Shown piece after piece: positions 52,822-62,500 of a stretch of 64,000 nt of DNA. The position numbers and the translations under genes were made by a program. The notes under the pieces are model-generated. The model made no database searches. It saw only the letters and a program-made list of their open reading frames with translations, and was not told the DNA's origin. The DNA comes from Rhizobium sp. ASV20 (GTDB lineage Bacteria; Pseudomonadota; Alphaproteobacteria; Rhizobiales; Rhizobiaceae). Within the stretch, counting starts at the first letter, position 1. Each line of letters opens with the position of its first letter. Location of the stretch: the NCBI RefSeq assembly GCF_016429015.1, contig NZ_JAELTU010000023.1, forward strand, positions 1-64,000, written 5' to 3'.

Positions 52822-53673
52822 ATGAGCGACACACCTGTATGGTTTATCACCGGATCGTCTGCGGGCCTCGGGCTCGAGATTGCAAAATCCGTGCTTGAGC
52901 GGGGCTGGCGCGCGGTCATAACGGCGAGACAGCCTGAGCAACTGAAAGCCCTCGTCGCTGAGCACGAGGGACGGGCTTTGGCGCTCCGCGTCGATGTGAC
53001 CGACAAATCCACGATCCGGGCAGCCGTGGCCTATTCCATCGCCGCTTTTGGCAGAATCGATGTGCTCGTCAACAACGCCGGTTACGGTTATCTCGCCGCG
53101 ATCGAGGAAGGCGATGACGAGGGCGTGCGCAAGCAGTTCGAAACAAATCTGTTCGGTCTGATCGATGTCACCAAGGAAATATTACCCGGCATGCGCGCCC
53201 GCAGGAGCGGCCACATCGTCAACATCTCGTCGTTGGGCGGCTTGGTGGCATTCGCCGCCACAGGCTACTATCACGCGACGAAATTTGCCGTCGAAGCGAT
53301 CTCGGAATCCCTGTCCTATGAAGTTGCTCCGCTCGGTTTGAAGGTGACGATCGTCGAGCCGGGAGCGTTTCGCACCAATTGGGCCGCAAGCTCGATGGTC
53401 GAGTCTCCGATCAGGATCGACGATTACGACGACACGGCCGGAAAGCGCCGCCAATCGACAAAGGCTTCCTCGGGCAACCAGCCTGGCGATCCCTCGCGCG
53501 CCGCAGCCGCAATCATAAAAGCGGTCGAGGCCGACGCGCCGCCGCTTCGGTTGCTGCTGGGTGCTCCGGCACTGGATATCGCTTACAAGCGCCTCGATGC
53601 GCTCAGGGCGAATTTCGATGCCTGGAAGGATGTTACTTTAAGCGCTGACTTCCCGGCGCCTCCAAGAAACTGA
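52822..53673 (+). CDS. SDR family oxidoreductase
   Basis: A classical short-chain dehydrogenase of 283 residues. The cofactor motif TGSSAGLG is near 11-18, NNAGYG near 88, catalytic Ser of NISSLGG near 140 and YxxxK as YYHATK near 155. NAD or NADP preference is unclear. ATG 52822 has AGGAAGAG a few bases upstream. It lies 183 bases from the divergent AraC regulator gene, its likely controller. Substrate unknown. Confidence 0.9.
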   Translation: MSDTPVWFITGSSAGLGLEIAKSVLERGWRAVITARQPEQLKALVAEHEGRALALRVDVTDKSTIRAAVAYSIAAFGRIDVLVNNAGYGYLAAIEEGDDEGVRKQFETNLFGLIDVTKEILPGMRARRSGHIVNISSLGGLVAFAATGYYHATKFAVEAISESLSYEVAPLGLKVTIVEPGAFRTNWAASSMVESPIRIDDYDDTAGKRRQSTKASSGNQPGDPSRAAAAIIKAVEADAPPLRLLLGAPALDIAYKRLDALRANFDAWKDVTLSADFPAPPRN

Positions 53674-53903
53674 CAGTCGCGCAAATGCTGGCATCGCCAC
53701 CTGGCCGTCGGCGACACTCGCTTGTGTAGGGGCTTGCCAAAACACCGCGTTAGGCAAGCCCGGTCAATGAAACGGTGACAAAGCAACCCGTTGACAAGCC
53801 TTCCGGAAGGCTGAACATAGCCCTTCGTCCCAAGCAGCCGTAAGGCCTTGCTTTCATGTTCATATCCGATACCCGCAAGGCCCGTTGAAGGCGCTTCAAG
53901 TTC

Positions 53904-55088
53904 ATGCCCACCCTCCGCCTCATCGCCGACGACCTCACCGGCGCACTCGATACCGCAGTCGAATTTGTCGGCGTCTACGGGCCGATCGACGTGGAACGCA
54001 GCGACGCGCTTTCCAAGAACCTGCCGGATTGTCTCGCGATCGATAGCGGCACACGCGAGAAAACGGCTGCCGAAGCGGAGGCAATCGTCGGCGGCATTGC
54101 GCCGCTGCTGGAGGGCGCCGATCTCGCCTTCAAAAAGGTGGACAGCCTGTTTCGCGGCCCCTGGGCGGTGGAGCTCGCGGCCTGCTTCCGGCTCGGCCAC
54201 TGGCGGCATTGCATCCTCGCACCGGCCTTTCCGCATCATGGGCGGCACACGCGGGGCGGACGGCAGGTGCTTTATGCCGGCAAGGATGCCTGGCGCGACG
54301 TCAGCGGCGATCTCGTCACCCATTTGCGGACCGAGGGATTGCCGGCTTTCAATGCGACCCTTGTTGGTGCTGAAGACCTACCCATTCCGGATGGCATTCA
54401 TGTCTTCGATGCTCACACAGATGATGATCTGGACGCCGTCATCGCATGGGTGTCTTCGCAGCTGGAGGGACCGGTCCTCTGGAGCGGCACCGGCGGCCTC
54501 GCCCGCGCCTTGGCGCGCAATATCGAACTGGCAACGCACCATCTACCTCGCCCAGACAGCGCCTCAGGAGAAAAACACTCCGCTCCCGCCGTCCCGATCT
54601 CGCGCAAACTGCAAAGGCCGGTACTCGGCCTATTCGGCTCCGACCAGCCAATCACCTTGGCGCAACTCCAGGCCTGCGGCCCCAATTTGCTGAAGCTTGC
54701 CGAAGGCGCTGATCCCGATGCGGTCCGGCATCAAATCCAGCAAAGCGGCGTGGCGATGGTCAGCCTCGACCTGCCAAGAGGGCTCGATCGCGACGATGCA
54801 GCCAAGCGCATCGCGGCGACCTTCGGCAGCGTGGCCAAGGCACTCCCCGCCCCTGGCACATTGATCGTGGCCGGCGGAGAGACCCTGCGCAATCTCTGTT
54901 CGGCGCTCGATGTCGCAGCGCTCAGTATCACAGGCCAGGCTGCACCCGGCCTGCCGCGCTCGACGATCGTCGGAGGCCCCTGGGAGGGGACCACGGTCAT
55001 CTCCAAGTCCGGTGCGTTCGGCGGCCCTACCCTGTGGCGCGATCTCTTGAGTGAAAACGGACTGATTGCCGGAGGAGAAGAACCATGA
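53904..55088 (+). CDS. Four-carbon acid sugar kinase (DUF1537 family)
   Basis: A 394-residue DUF1537 kinase. The N-terminal substrate domain has RLIADDLTGALD (about 5-16) and KVDSLFRGPW (about 77-86), and the C-terminal nucleotide domain has VAGGETLRNLCSAL (about 325) and PGLPRSTIVGGPWEG (about 352). The family phosphorylates D-threonate, D-erythronate and similar acids at C4. The stop overlaps the start of the PdxA-like gene (ATGA). This pairing is the D-threonate route described for DtnK-PdxA2, in which the product becomes dihydroxyacetone phosphate and CO2. Confidence 0.9.
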   Translation: MPTLRLIADDLTGALDTAVEFVGVYGPIDVERSDALSKNLPDCLAIDSGTREKTAAEAEAIVGGIAPLLEGADLAFKKVDSLFRGPWAVELAACFRLGHWRHCILAPAFPHHGRHTRGGRQVLYAGKDAWRDVSGDLVTHLRTEGLPAFNATLVGAEDLPIPDGIHVFDAHTDDDLDAVIAWVSSQLEGPVLWSGTGGLARALARNIELATHHLPRPDSASGEKHSAPAVPISRKLQRPVLGLFGSDQPITLAQLQACGPNLLKLAEGADPDAVRHQIQQSGVAMVSLDLPRGLDRDDAAKRIAATFGSVAKALPAPGTLIVAGGETLRNLCSALDVAALSITGQAAPGLPRSTIVGGPWEGTTVISKSGAFGGPTLWRDLLSENGLIAGGEEP

Positions 55089-56101
55089 CGCGGCATTTGG
55101 CAATCACCATGGGCGATCCCGCCGGCATCGGCCCGGAAATCATCGTCAAGGCCGCAGCACGCCTGAAAGACAGGCTCGCGGAAAGTAAGTTAAAACTAAC
55201 GATCATCGGCAGCGGCCCTGCTCTGCGCTTTGCGGAAAAGCAGCTTGGCCTCGATATCGAAATCCCGGAAGCGCAGATGGAGGGCGACTGGCCGAACCTC
55301 TGCCTCATCCAGGCCGATGTCGAAGGAGACCCTATCCTGCCGGGCCGCCTTTCCGCCGATGGCGGTCGCATGGCCTTCAAAGCGATCGAGAAGGGTGTTC
55401 AGCTCGCGCTGTCAGGCAAGGTCGGCGGTATCGTCACGGCGCCGCTCAACAAGGAAGCACTGAACAAGGCCGGCTTCCACTATGCCGGCCACACAGAGCT
55501 GTTGGCGGAACTGACCGGTGCACGCGGCTCGGTGATGATGCTTGCTCATGGCAACATGCGCGTCAGCCACGTCACCACCCATATCGCGCTGGAGGATGTG
55601 CCGAAGCGCTTGACGCCGGAGCGGCTGCGGCTCGTCATCGACCTCACCGACAAGGCACTCAAGAATCTCGGTATCATCAAGCCCAAAATTGCGGTAGCCG
55701 CGCTGAACCCGCATGCCGGCGAAGGCGGCCTCTTCGGCCGGCAAGATATCGACATCTCCGCGCCGACCATCGCCAAGGCAGTCTCCGACGGGTTCGATGT
55801 CGTCGGACCTGTTCCCGGCGACACCGTTTTCGTCAAGCTGCGCGCCGGCCAGTACGACGCCGTCATCGCGATGTATCACGATCAGGGACATATTCCGGTC
55901 AAGCTGCTCGGCTTTGAAATCGATCCAGCAACGGGCAAGTGGATGGATCTCTCGGGCGTCAACATCACCCTCGGCCTGCCGATCGTGCGCACGTCGGTCG
56001 ACCACGGAACCGCCTTCGATATCGCCGGCAAGGGCATCGCCAATGAGCGCAGCCTGATCGAGGCGATCGAATTCGCCGAAAGGCTTGCGGCCGCGGGTTA
56101 G
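55085..56101 (+). CDS. PdxA2-type four-carbon acid sugar phosphate dehydrogenase
   Basis: A 338-residue member of the PdxA fold: ITMGDPAGIGPEIIVKA at the start, GHTELLAEL near 135, and the metal site residues in MYHDQGHIPVKLLGF near 265. Classical PdxA makes pyridoxal precursors, but pairing with a DUF1537 kinase by ATGA overlap marks it as the PdxA2 form that oxidatively decarboxylates threonate or erythronate 4-phosphate. The 3' end overlaps the convergent LysR gene by four bases. A class II aldolase (OtnC type) is not present nearby. Confidence 0.9.
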   Translation: MTRHLAITMGDPAGIGPEIIVKAAARLKDRLAESKLKLTIIGSGPALRFAEKQLGLDIEIPEAQMEGDWPNLCLIQADVEGDPILPGRLSADGGRMAFKAIEKGVQLALSGKVGGIVTAPLNKEALNKAGFHYAGHTELLAELTGARGSVMMLAHGNMRVSHVTTHIALEDVPKRLTPERLRLVIDLTDKALKNLGIIKPKIAVAALNPHAGEGGLFGRQDIDISAPTIAKAVSDGFDVVGPVPGDTVFVKLRAGQYDAVIAMYHDQGHIPVKLLGFEIDPATGKWMDLSGVNITLGLPIVRTSVDHGTAFDIAGKGIANERSLIEAIEFAERLAAAG

Positions 56102-57018
56102 GCCCCGTGGGCCGCCGATGTCTCGCCAAGCAGCAAATCGGTCCGCTCTGCGAGCAGCGTCAGGAACGCTTTCGTCCGGGCAGCCGGCCGCGGCCCCGGC
56201 GGATAGATGGCATGCACTTCCACTCGCTTGAACTCATAGGACGGCAGCACGGGAGCCAGCCTGCCCTCGGCGATTTCCCGCCCGCAGACGGCCGCAAACA
56301 ATGCGCCTATTCCCCGCTCGGCCAGCACCGCCTCCATCAGCGGCCTCCAATGATTGACGCGCCACTTGGTGTGAATGAGTGCTTCCACGGATTCGCCGTC
56401 GGTGCCAATCAGATGCAGCCGCTCGTCTGCCGCGAAGCCGGCAACCCTGATGAACGGATGTGCCGCTAACTCCGCTGGTTCCCGCGGCAAGCCGTGCCGC
56501 TCGATATAGCCGGGAGCGGCCAGCATGAGCCGTCGCATCGCCCCCAGCCGGCGGGCGATGAAATTGCCGCTGCCGATCTCGCCGATGCGAATGGAGAGAT
56601 CCACGCCCTCGGTCATCGGGTCGACGAAGCGATCGTTCAAGGTCACGTCTATCGCCAGCTCAGGATGCAATCGCTGGAATTCGACCAGAAGTCTCGGCAA
56701 AGTCATCTCGCCAAGCCCATGCGGCGCCGCGATCCGAAACGTTCCGGTCAGCGATGTCTCTGCCGACGCGACGGACGCTTCCGCCTCCTCGGCGGCTTCG
56801 ATAGCGCGCTTGGCATACTCATAGAAGCGCGCGCCGGCATCGGTCGCCTGCACCGAGCGGGTCGTGCGGTAGAGGAGCCGCGCGTTCAAGTGCTTCTCCA
56901 GCTTTTCGACGCGTTCGCTGACGGTGGGTTGGCCGAGGCCGAGGTCACGCGCAGCAGCCGAGAGGCTGCCGCGTTCAATGACACGAGTGAAAATGCGCAT
57001 GGCAGAAAGCATATCCAT
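56098..57018 (-). CDS. LysR family transcriptional regulator
   Basis: A 306-residue regulator. The N-terminal helix-turn-helix (MLSAMRIFTRVIERGSLSAAARDLGLGQPTVSERVEKLEKHL) is followed by a periplasmic-binding-like effector domain with GRFRIAAPHGLG-type segment near 92. This is the CrgA-like subgroup, often repressing a divergent oxidoreductase gene. It is divergent from the SDR gene at 57131, with an ATC-N9-GAT palindrome just upstream of its own start (57029-57045), which supports autoregulation and control of that gene. Confidence 0.92.
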   Translation of the reverse strand: MDMLSAMRIFTRVIERGSLSAAARDLGLGQPTVSERVEKLEKHLNARLLYRTTRSVQATDAGARFYEYAKRAIEAAEEAEASVASAETSLTGTFRIAAPHGLGEMTLPRLLVEFQRLHPELAIDVTLNDRFVDPMTEGVDLSIRIGEIGSGNFIARRLGAMRRLMLAAPGYIERHGLPREPAELAAHPFIRVAGFAADERLHLIGTDGESVEALIHTKWRVNHWRPLMEAVLAERGIGALFAAVCGREIAEGRLAPVLPSYEFKRVEVHAIYPPGPRPAARTKAFLTLLAERTDLLLGETSAAHGA

Positions 57019-57028
57019 ATCAGCATCC

Positions 57029-57045
57029 TATCGTCTTTAACGATA
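57029..57045. promoter_or_regulatory. LysR-type binding site
   Basis: TATCGTCTTTAACGATA is a perfect 6-bp inverted repeat with a 5-base spacer. It contains both the T-N11-A and ATC-N9-GAT forms of the LysR box. It lies 10 bases before the lysR start and about 85 bases before the divergent SDR gene, the standard place for such sites. Confidence 0.7.
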
Positions 57046-57130
57046 AATGACATCGCTATTCGCTTCCTTCTAAAGCATATGCCGATCAACGATCTTTAGG
57101 CCGGTCAACAATCCAACCGGAGAACCAGCC

Positions 57131-57877
57131 TTGCAGACCAGCACCATTCCAACCGAAAATACGCAGTCTCACTCGTTCCAGGGACAGAACATCGTCATTA
57201 TCGGCGGCTCCTCGGGCATCGGCCTGGCAACCGCCAGGCAGGCCAAGAATGCCGGCGCGAATCTCTTTCTGGTATCGCGCAATCCTGAACGTCTTCGGGA
57301 AGCGGCCGAAACGATCGGCGGCGCAACCCAGATCGTTGCGGATATCGCGGCCGCGCAGCCGGCGATATTTGCCGGGATCGACAGGATCGATCATCTGCTG
57401 ATCACGGCCGGAACGGTGCACCTGCAATCGCTCAAGGATCAGTCGGAAGCGGATCTCTCGAAGGTCATCAGCGAGCGGCTGACTGGCCCCCTGCTCGCCA
57501 TCAAGGCCGCTCTTCCGCTTCTCCATCCCGCAAGCTCGATCACGATGACCTCGGGACAGTTCGCCACCCGCCCAGCCGCTATCGGTGCCGTCGTGGCAGC
57601 CGCGGTCGCTGCGGTGGAGAGCACCGTTCGCGCCCTCGCTCTCGAATTGTCGCCGATGCGCATCAATGCGGTATCGCCGGGATGGGTGGATACGCCGCTG
57701 CTCGACGGATTGATGGGTGAAGCCAAGCGGCAGGTCCTCGAGCAAACCGCCTCGACCCTGCCCAGCCGCAATATCGGCAGGCCCGAAGATATCGCCCAGG
57801 CAATTCTCTTCCTGATGGCGAACCGTTTCGTGACGGGAGAAGTCCTGCACATCGATGGTGGCGGGCGCCTGGTCTAG
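57131..57877 (+). CDS. SDR family oxidoreductase
   Basis: A 248-residue short-chain dehydrogenase. NIVIIGGSSGIGLATARQAKNAG is near 20, the active-site Ser in SITMTSGQ near 137, and the C-terminal ARNRFVTGEVLHIDGGGRL-type ending is present. The Tyr-x3-Lys of most SDRs is not evident (the segment after the Ser reads FATRPAAIGAVVAAAVAAVES), so the enzyme may be divergent. The start is TTG 57131 with GGAG eight bases upstream, and no earlier ATG exists in frame. It is divergent from the LysR regulator. Confidence 0.88.
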   Translation: MQTSTIPTENTQSHSFQGQNIVIIGGSSGIGLATARQAKNAGANLFLVSRNPERLREAAETIGGATQIVADIAAAQPAIFAGIDRIDHLLITAGTVHLQSLKDQSEADLSKVISERLTGPLLAIKAALPLLHPASSITMTSGQFATRPAAIGAVVAAAVAAVESTVRALALELSPMRINAVSPGWVDTPLLDGLMGEAKRQVLEQTASTLPSRNIGRPEDIAQAILFLMANRFVTGEVLHIDGGGRLV

Positions 57878-57979
57878 CAGTCCAACTGCCGGCAGGAGTT
57901 CGAAAAAATTTCGGAACCTTGTCGGCCTCGCCGCTCTTCCTTCGTCCTAAGGACATTCAATCGGAGAGAGGAGCACACC

Positions 57980-58453
57980 ATGTCCAAGATTGCCCCATGC
58001 CTTTGGTTTGCGCGAGAAGCGGAAGAAGCGGCGAATTTCTATGTCTCGCTCTTCCCGGATTCCCGGATCGATCACGTGCAGAACAACATCATCGACACGC
58101 CCTCCGGCAAGCCCGATCAGGTTCTGGTCGTCAGCTTCACGCTTGCCGGCCAGCGCTTCATGGCGCTGAACGGCGCTAGCCGCGTCGAGTTCAACCATTC
58201 GATTTCGCTGGCGGTGGATTGCGCCGATCAAGCCGAGGTCGATCGGCTCTGGAACGGCCTTGCCGATGGCGGAACGCCGGTGGCATGCGGCTGGATAACC
58301 GACCGCTATGGCGTGTCCTGGCAGATCGTACCGACGATTCTCCTCAAATATATTGCCGATCCGGACAAGGCGAAGGCAGCCCGCGTCATGCAGGCGATGA
58401 TGCAGATGATCAAACTCGATATCGCCGGCATCAAGGCCGCCTATCGCGGCTGA
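57980..58453 (+). CDS. VOC family protein (PhnB/3-dmu-9_3-mt type)
   Basis: A 157-residue vicinal-oxygen-chelate protein. The opening PCLWFAREAEEAANFYVSLFPDSRI and closing WGLADGG-type and DRYGVSWQIVPTIL segments match the PhnB-like group, which shows paired beta-alpha-beta-beta-beta modules. Function within this group is generally unknown. GAGAGGAG precedes the ATG. It follows the SDR gene by 102 bases and could share its transcript. Confidence 0.88.
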   Translation: MSKIAPCLWFAREAEEAANFYVSLFPDSRIDHVQNNIIDTPSGKPDQVLVVSFTLAGQRFMALNGASRVEFNHSISLAVDCADQAEVDRLWNGLADGGTPVACGWITDRYGVSWQIVPTILLKYIADPDKAKAARVMQAMMQMIKLDIAGIKAAYRG

Positions 58454-58685
58454 GCATCGCGGTCGATCGGGGGTCGCGCAAGACGCGCGACTTCCGAATG
58501 CGTCGATGAAATCTCCCGCTATTGCATCCTTTCAGATCGGCGGCGGCGCCAGCATGACTTGCGGCCGGTCGTAGCTTGGAATACCGTCACGTGCCGACTC
58601 GCAAAAGGCGGGTTTCTCAAAACTATTTCAAGCAATTGAACCGCCTTGGCCATCAGGCTCAACCCGGCGGGAAACGGTCGATTTC

Positions 58686-59432
58686 ATGCAACATCAACGG
58701 GATCGTATAGACCTCACCGGGCGCGATTATGACGCGGTCTATGCAATGAGTGACATCCACGGCTGCTACCACGACATGGTGAAAGCTCAACAGCGCATCG
58801 TCGAGGACGCTCGCGGCCTCCCCGGCCGGAAGCTGCTGATGTTTCTCGGCGATTATATCGATCGCGGCCCACACTCCAGCGATGTACTGGCCCATCTCTG
58901 CGCGCCGCCACCCGAGGGCTTCGACCGCTATGCGCTGTGTGGCAATCACGACGACGTCTTCCTGCGCTTTCTGGAGGACCCCGACGCCAACAGACGCTGG
59001 CTCGAACTCTTCGGCGCGCTGCCGACGCTCGCCTCCTACGGTGTCGATGCGGATGAGATACTAAATGCCCGGGGTGGCAGCCTCGCCGAATTGCGCGACC
59101 TGACACTCAAGGCGATGCCGCCGGCGCATGTCGATCTGCTGCGCTCTCTTGCCGCAGCCGTCACATTGGGCTCGACCCTGTTCGTCCATGCCGGCATCAG
59201 GCCCGGCATACCGCTGGCAGATCAGACCGATGAGGACCTGATGTGGATCCGCGAGCCCTTCCTATGGGATGGCCCGCAATTGCCGTTGCTCGTCGTTCAT
59301 GGTCACACGCCCGGCTCCGAGCCGGTCTTTGGCCAGGGCCGCATCGGCATCGACACGGCCGTCTCCATGGGTGGAACGCTGACGGTTCTCAAGATCGCCG
59401 GCGGCAGACAAACGATCCTGCCCCCACCTTAG
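58686..59432 (+). CDS. Metallophosphoesterase family protein (Ser/Thr phosphatase-like)
   Basis: A 248-residue calcineurin-like phosphatase with the full metal set: SDIHGCYHD (about 22-30), GDYIDRGPHS (about 56-65), CGNHDD (about 86-91), VHAGIRPG (about 171) and VHGHTPG (about 207). This is the bacterial PrpA/PrpB-like or diadenosine tetraphosphatase-like group of short members. The substrate (protein Ser/Thr phosphate or nucleotide) is unresolved. It is monocistronic, 233 bases after the VOC gene, and is followed by a repeat element. Confidence 0.9.
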   Translation: MQHQRDRIDLTGRDYDAVYAMSDIHGCYHDMVKAQQRIVEDARGLPGRKLLMFLGDYIDRGPHSSDVLAHLCAPPPEGFDRYALCGNHDDVFLRFLEDPDANRRWLELFGALPTLASYGVDADEILNARGGSLAELRDLTLKAMPPAHVDLLRSLAAAVTLGSTLFVHAGIRPGIPLADQTDEDLMWIREPFLWDGPQLPLLVVHGHTPGSEPVFGQGRIGIDTAVSMGGTLTVLKIAGGRQTILPPP

Positions 59433-59485
59433 AGCCTTTCTGCTTTTCTTCGAACCGCTAAAATGCTCCATCTTTTTGTCCTTAC

Positions 59486-59533
59486 GCAATTCCGGGCGGA
59501 AAACCGCTACGCACTTTTCCTGGAATTGCTCCA
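59486..59533. repeat. Rhizobial short intergenic repeat, copy 2
   Basis: GCAATTCC (59486-59493) and GGAATTGC (59522-59529) form a perfect outer inverted repeat around GGGCGGAAAACCGCTACGCA and CTTTT. The core matches the copy at 32601-32650. The element lies between the metallophosphatase gene and the efflux-pump terminator. Confidence 0.7.
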
Positions 59534-59547
59534 GACAGCCCGAACGA

Positions 59548-59572
59548 AAACCCCGGCCAGAAGCCGGGGTTT
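59548..59572 (-). terminator. Rho-independent terminator of the RND efflux operon
   Basis: AAACCCCGGC pairs with GCCGGGGTTT around a 5-base loop. On the minus strand the stem ends in GGGGTTTTCG, 14 bases past the pump gene stop. It is symmetrical and may also end the plus-strand metallophosphatase transcript (tail TTTGTCTTT). Confidence 0.85.
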
Positions 59573-59586
59573 GTCTTTCAAGAGCC

Positions 59587-62500
59587 TTACTCCGCCGCCA
59601 CAGCCGGTGGCAGCTGGATGGTATTGTCCTGCTCTTCGGTCTGATCCTTGGCCGGAGGCTCTGCCGACTTATGCTTCGGTTCACGACCGAAGAACAAGGC
59701 ATAACCGGCGGGAAGCACGAAGATCGTCAGGATCGTCGCCACCAGAATACCGCCCATCATCGCATAGGCGAGCGGACCCCAGAAGACGCCGCGCGAGATC
59801 GGGATCAGCGCCAGCACGGCCGTCAGCGCCGTCAGCATGATCGGACGGAAACGACGTACGGCCGAACCGATGATCGCCTCGCTTCGCTCCATCCCCGCCG
59901 CGATATCCTGATCGATCTGGTCGACGAGGATGATCGAGTTGCGGATGATGATGCCGAGCAGCGCGATGACGCCGAGGATCGCCACGAAGCCGAAGGGCGC
60001 GCCGCTGATCAGGAGAGCTGCCGCAGCACCGATAATCCCAAGCGGACCGGTCGCCAGCACCAGCATTGCCTTGCCGAAGTGCTGCAGCTGCGCCATCAGG
60101 AGCACGACGATGATGACGAGCATGATCGGCGCCTTGGCGGCAATCGAGGCCTGGCTTTCGGCGCTGTCTTCGGCACCGCCCTGGATCTCGATCTTGTAGC
60201 CGGCAGGCAGGCTGCTTCTGAGATCGGCCATGTCATTATAGAGCTTGGCCGTCACGTCGTTCGACTGCACGTCGTCAGGCAGCGTTGCCCGCACCGAGAT
60301 GGTCGGCAGGCGGTTGCGGCGCCACTCGATGCTCTGCTCCATGACGGGCACGATCTTGGCGACCTGCGACAGCGGGACGAAACCGCCCGAATCTGTCGGG
60401 ATATAGATCGAATTGACCGACGTCAGCAGATGACGGCTTTCCTCCGGCTCGCGGGCAACGATCCCGACGGTTTCCTCGCCTTCGCGATAATTGTCGAGCG
60501 TGAAGCCGGACATGGAGGCCTGCAGCATCTGGCGGATACGCTGCGAGGTGACACCGAGAGCACGGGCACGATCCTGGTCGATGACCAGTTTCATCGCAGG
60601 CACCTGCTCGAGCCAGTCGTCATGGATGGCGCCAAGCAGCGGATTCTGGGCAAAGCGTTGCTTCACCTGGTCGGCTATATGGCGAACCTCCTGCCGATCC
60701 GGCCCCATGATGCGCATCTGCACGGGCCAGCCGGTGGGCGGACCAAGGAACAGGCGGTCGACCTTGCCGCGGACGGCGGGGAAGTCCTCCGCCAGAATGT
60801 TGCGCATCTTCGCGATCAACCGCTCGCGGGCCGGCTCATCCTTGGCCATGACCAGCATCTGGGCATAGTTCGGGTTTGTCAGCTGCTGATCAAGCGGCAG
60901 GAAGAAGCGCGGGGCGCCCTGGCCGACATAGGTGGCAATGAAACGCTTGTCCGGATCGTCGGCCATGCGGGCTTCCAGAGCCTGAGCCTGGCGCTCGACT
61001 TCCTTGATGTTCGTGCCTTCAGGCAGCCAGAGATCGACGAGGATTTCCGGACGCGACGACTGCGGGAAGAAGTTCTGCGGAATGAACTGGAAGGACCAGA
61101 GGCTGCCGACGAAAGCGGCAAGCGTCAGCAACAGAACGATGACGCGGTGGCGTACGGCCCATGCCACCGAGGTATGCAGGCGGCGATAGAAGCGCGTATC
61201 GAACACGTCATGATGCTCGCCGGCATGATGCCGCTGCTTGAGGATCATGTAGCCGAGCCATGGCGTGAAATAGACGGCCACGAACCAGGAGACCACGAGC
61301 GCGATGCCGACGACATAGAAGAGCGAGCGGACATATTCGCCGGCCGTCGATGCCGCAAAGCCTACCGGAATGAAGCCGGCCGTGGTGATCAGCGTACCCG
61401 TCAACATCGGGAAGGCGGTCGAGGAATAGGCGAAACTGGCGGCATCGAGCTTCACCAGCCCCTCTTCCAGCTTGCGCTCCATGAGCTCGACCACGATCAT
61501 CGCGTCGTCGACAAGCAGGCCGAGCGCGATGATGAGCGCGCCGAGCGAAATGCGCTGCAGATCGATGCCGAGCTCGTACATGATGGCAAAGGTGGCGGCG
61601 AGCACCAGCGGAATGGCGATCGCAATCACCAGGCCCGAACGCCAGCCGATCGACAGGAACGAGACGATCAGCACGATAACGAGAGCTTCGCCGAGCGCAT
61701 GCATGAACTCGCTGATCGCGTCGGTCACGACATCAGGCTGGTTGGCGATCTGGTCGACCTGAACGCCAACCGGCAGCGACGCCTCAAAGCGCTTATAGGT
61801 TTCCTCGACGGACTTGCCGACATCTGTCACCTTGAAGCCCGGGGCCATGACGACACCCAGCTGCACGCTCGGATGACCATTGTAGAGGAACTTGGCGGTG
61901 TAAGGATCCTGCAGGCCGGCGGTGACGCTGGCGATATCGCCGAGGCGCGTAACCTGGCCGCCAGCGGTCAGACGCAGGTTCTTGATATCCTCGATCTTGT
62001 TGACATCGCCCTCGACCGAGATGCGTACCGAGCGCGTGCTGGTATCGACATTGCCGGCGGGATCGACATTGTTCTGGCCGACGATGGCGTTTTTCAAGTC
62101 ATTGAGCGTCAATCCACGCTCAGCCAGAACCTTGGAGGAGACATCGATGTAGATCTGCTCTGCCTGGTCGCCGATGATGGTGGCCTTCTCGACACCAGGT
62201 GTCGAGAGCAGCATGTCACGCGCCTGGATGGCGAATTTCTTCAGCTCGGGATAGCTATAGCCGTCGCCGCTGATCGAATGCAGCGTGATGAAGGTGTCGC
62301 CGAATTCGTCGTTGAAATAAGGCCCGAGCAAGCCGGCCGGCAGTTCGTTGCCGATATCGCCGACCTTCTTGCGGATCTGGTAGAAGGCATCCTTCACCTC
62401 GGCCGTATTGGTATCGCCCTTGATCTGGACGGTCGTGATGGCGAAGCCGGCGCGGGTGTAGGATTTGACCCAATCGAGATGCGGCGTTTCCTGCAGCTTG

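Noticed and set aside
53583-54323. A 246-codon minus-strand frame
   Set aside because: Antisense to the DUF1537 kinase gene and the SDR 3' end, with no domain pattern.
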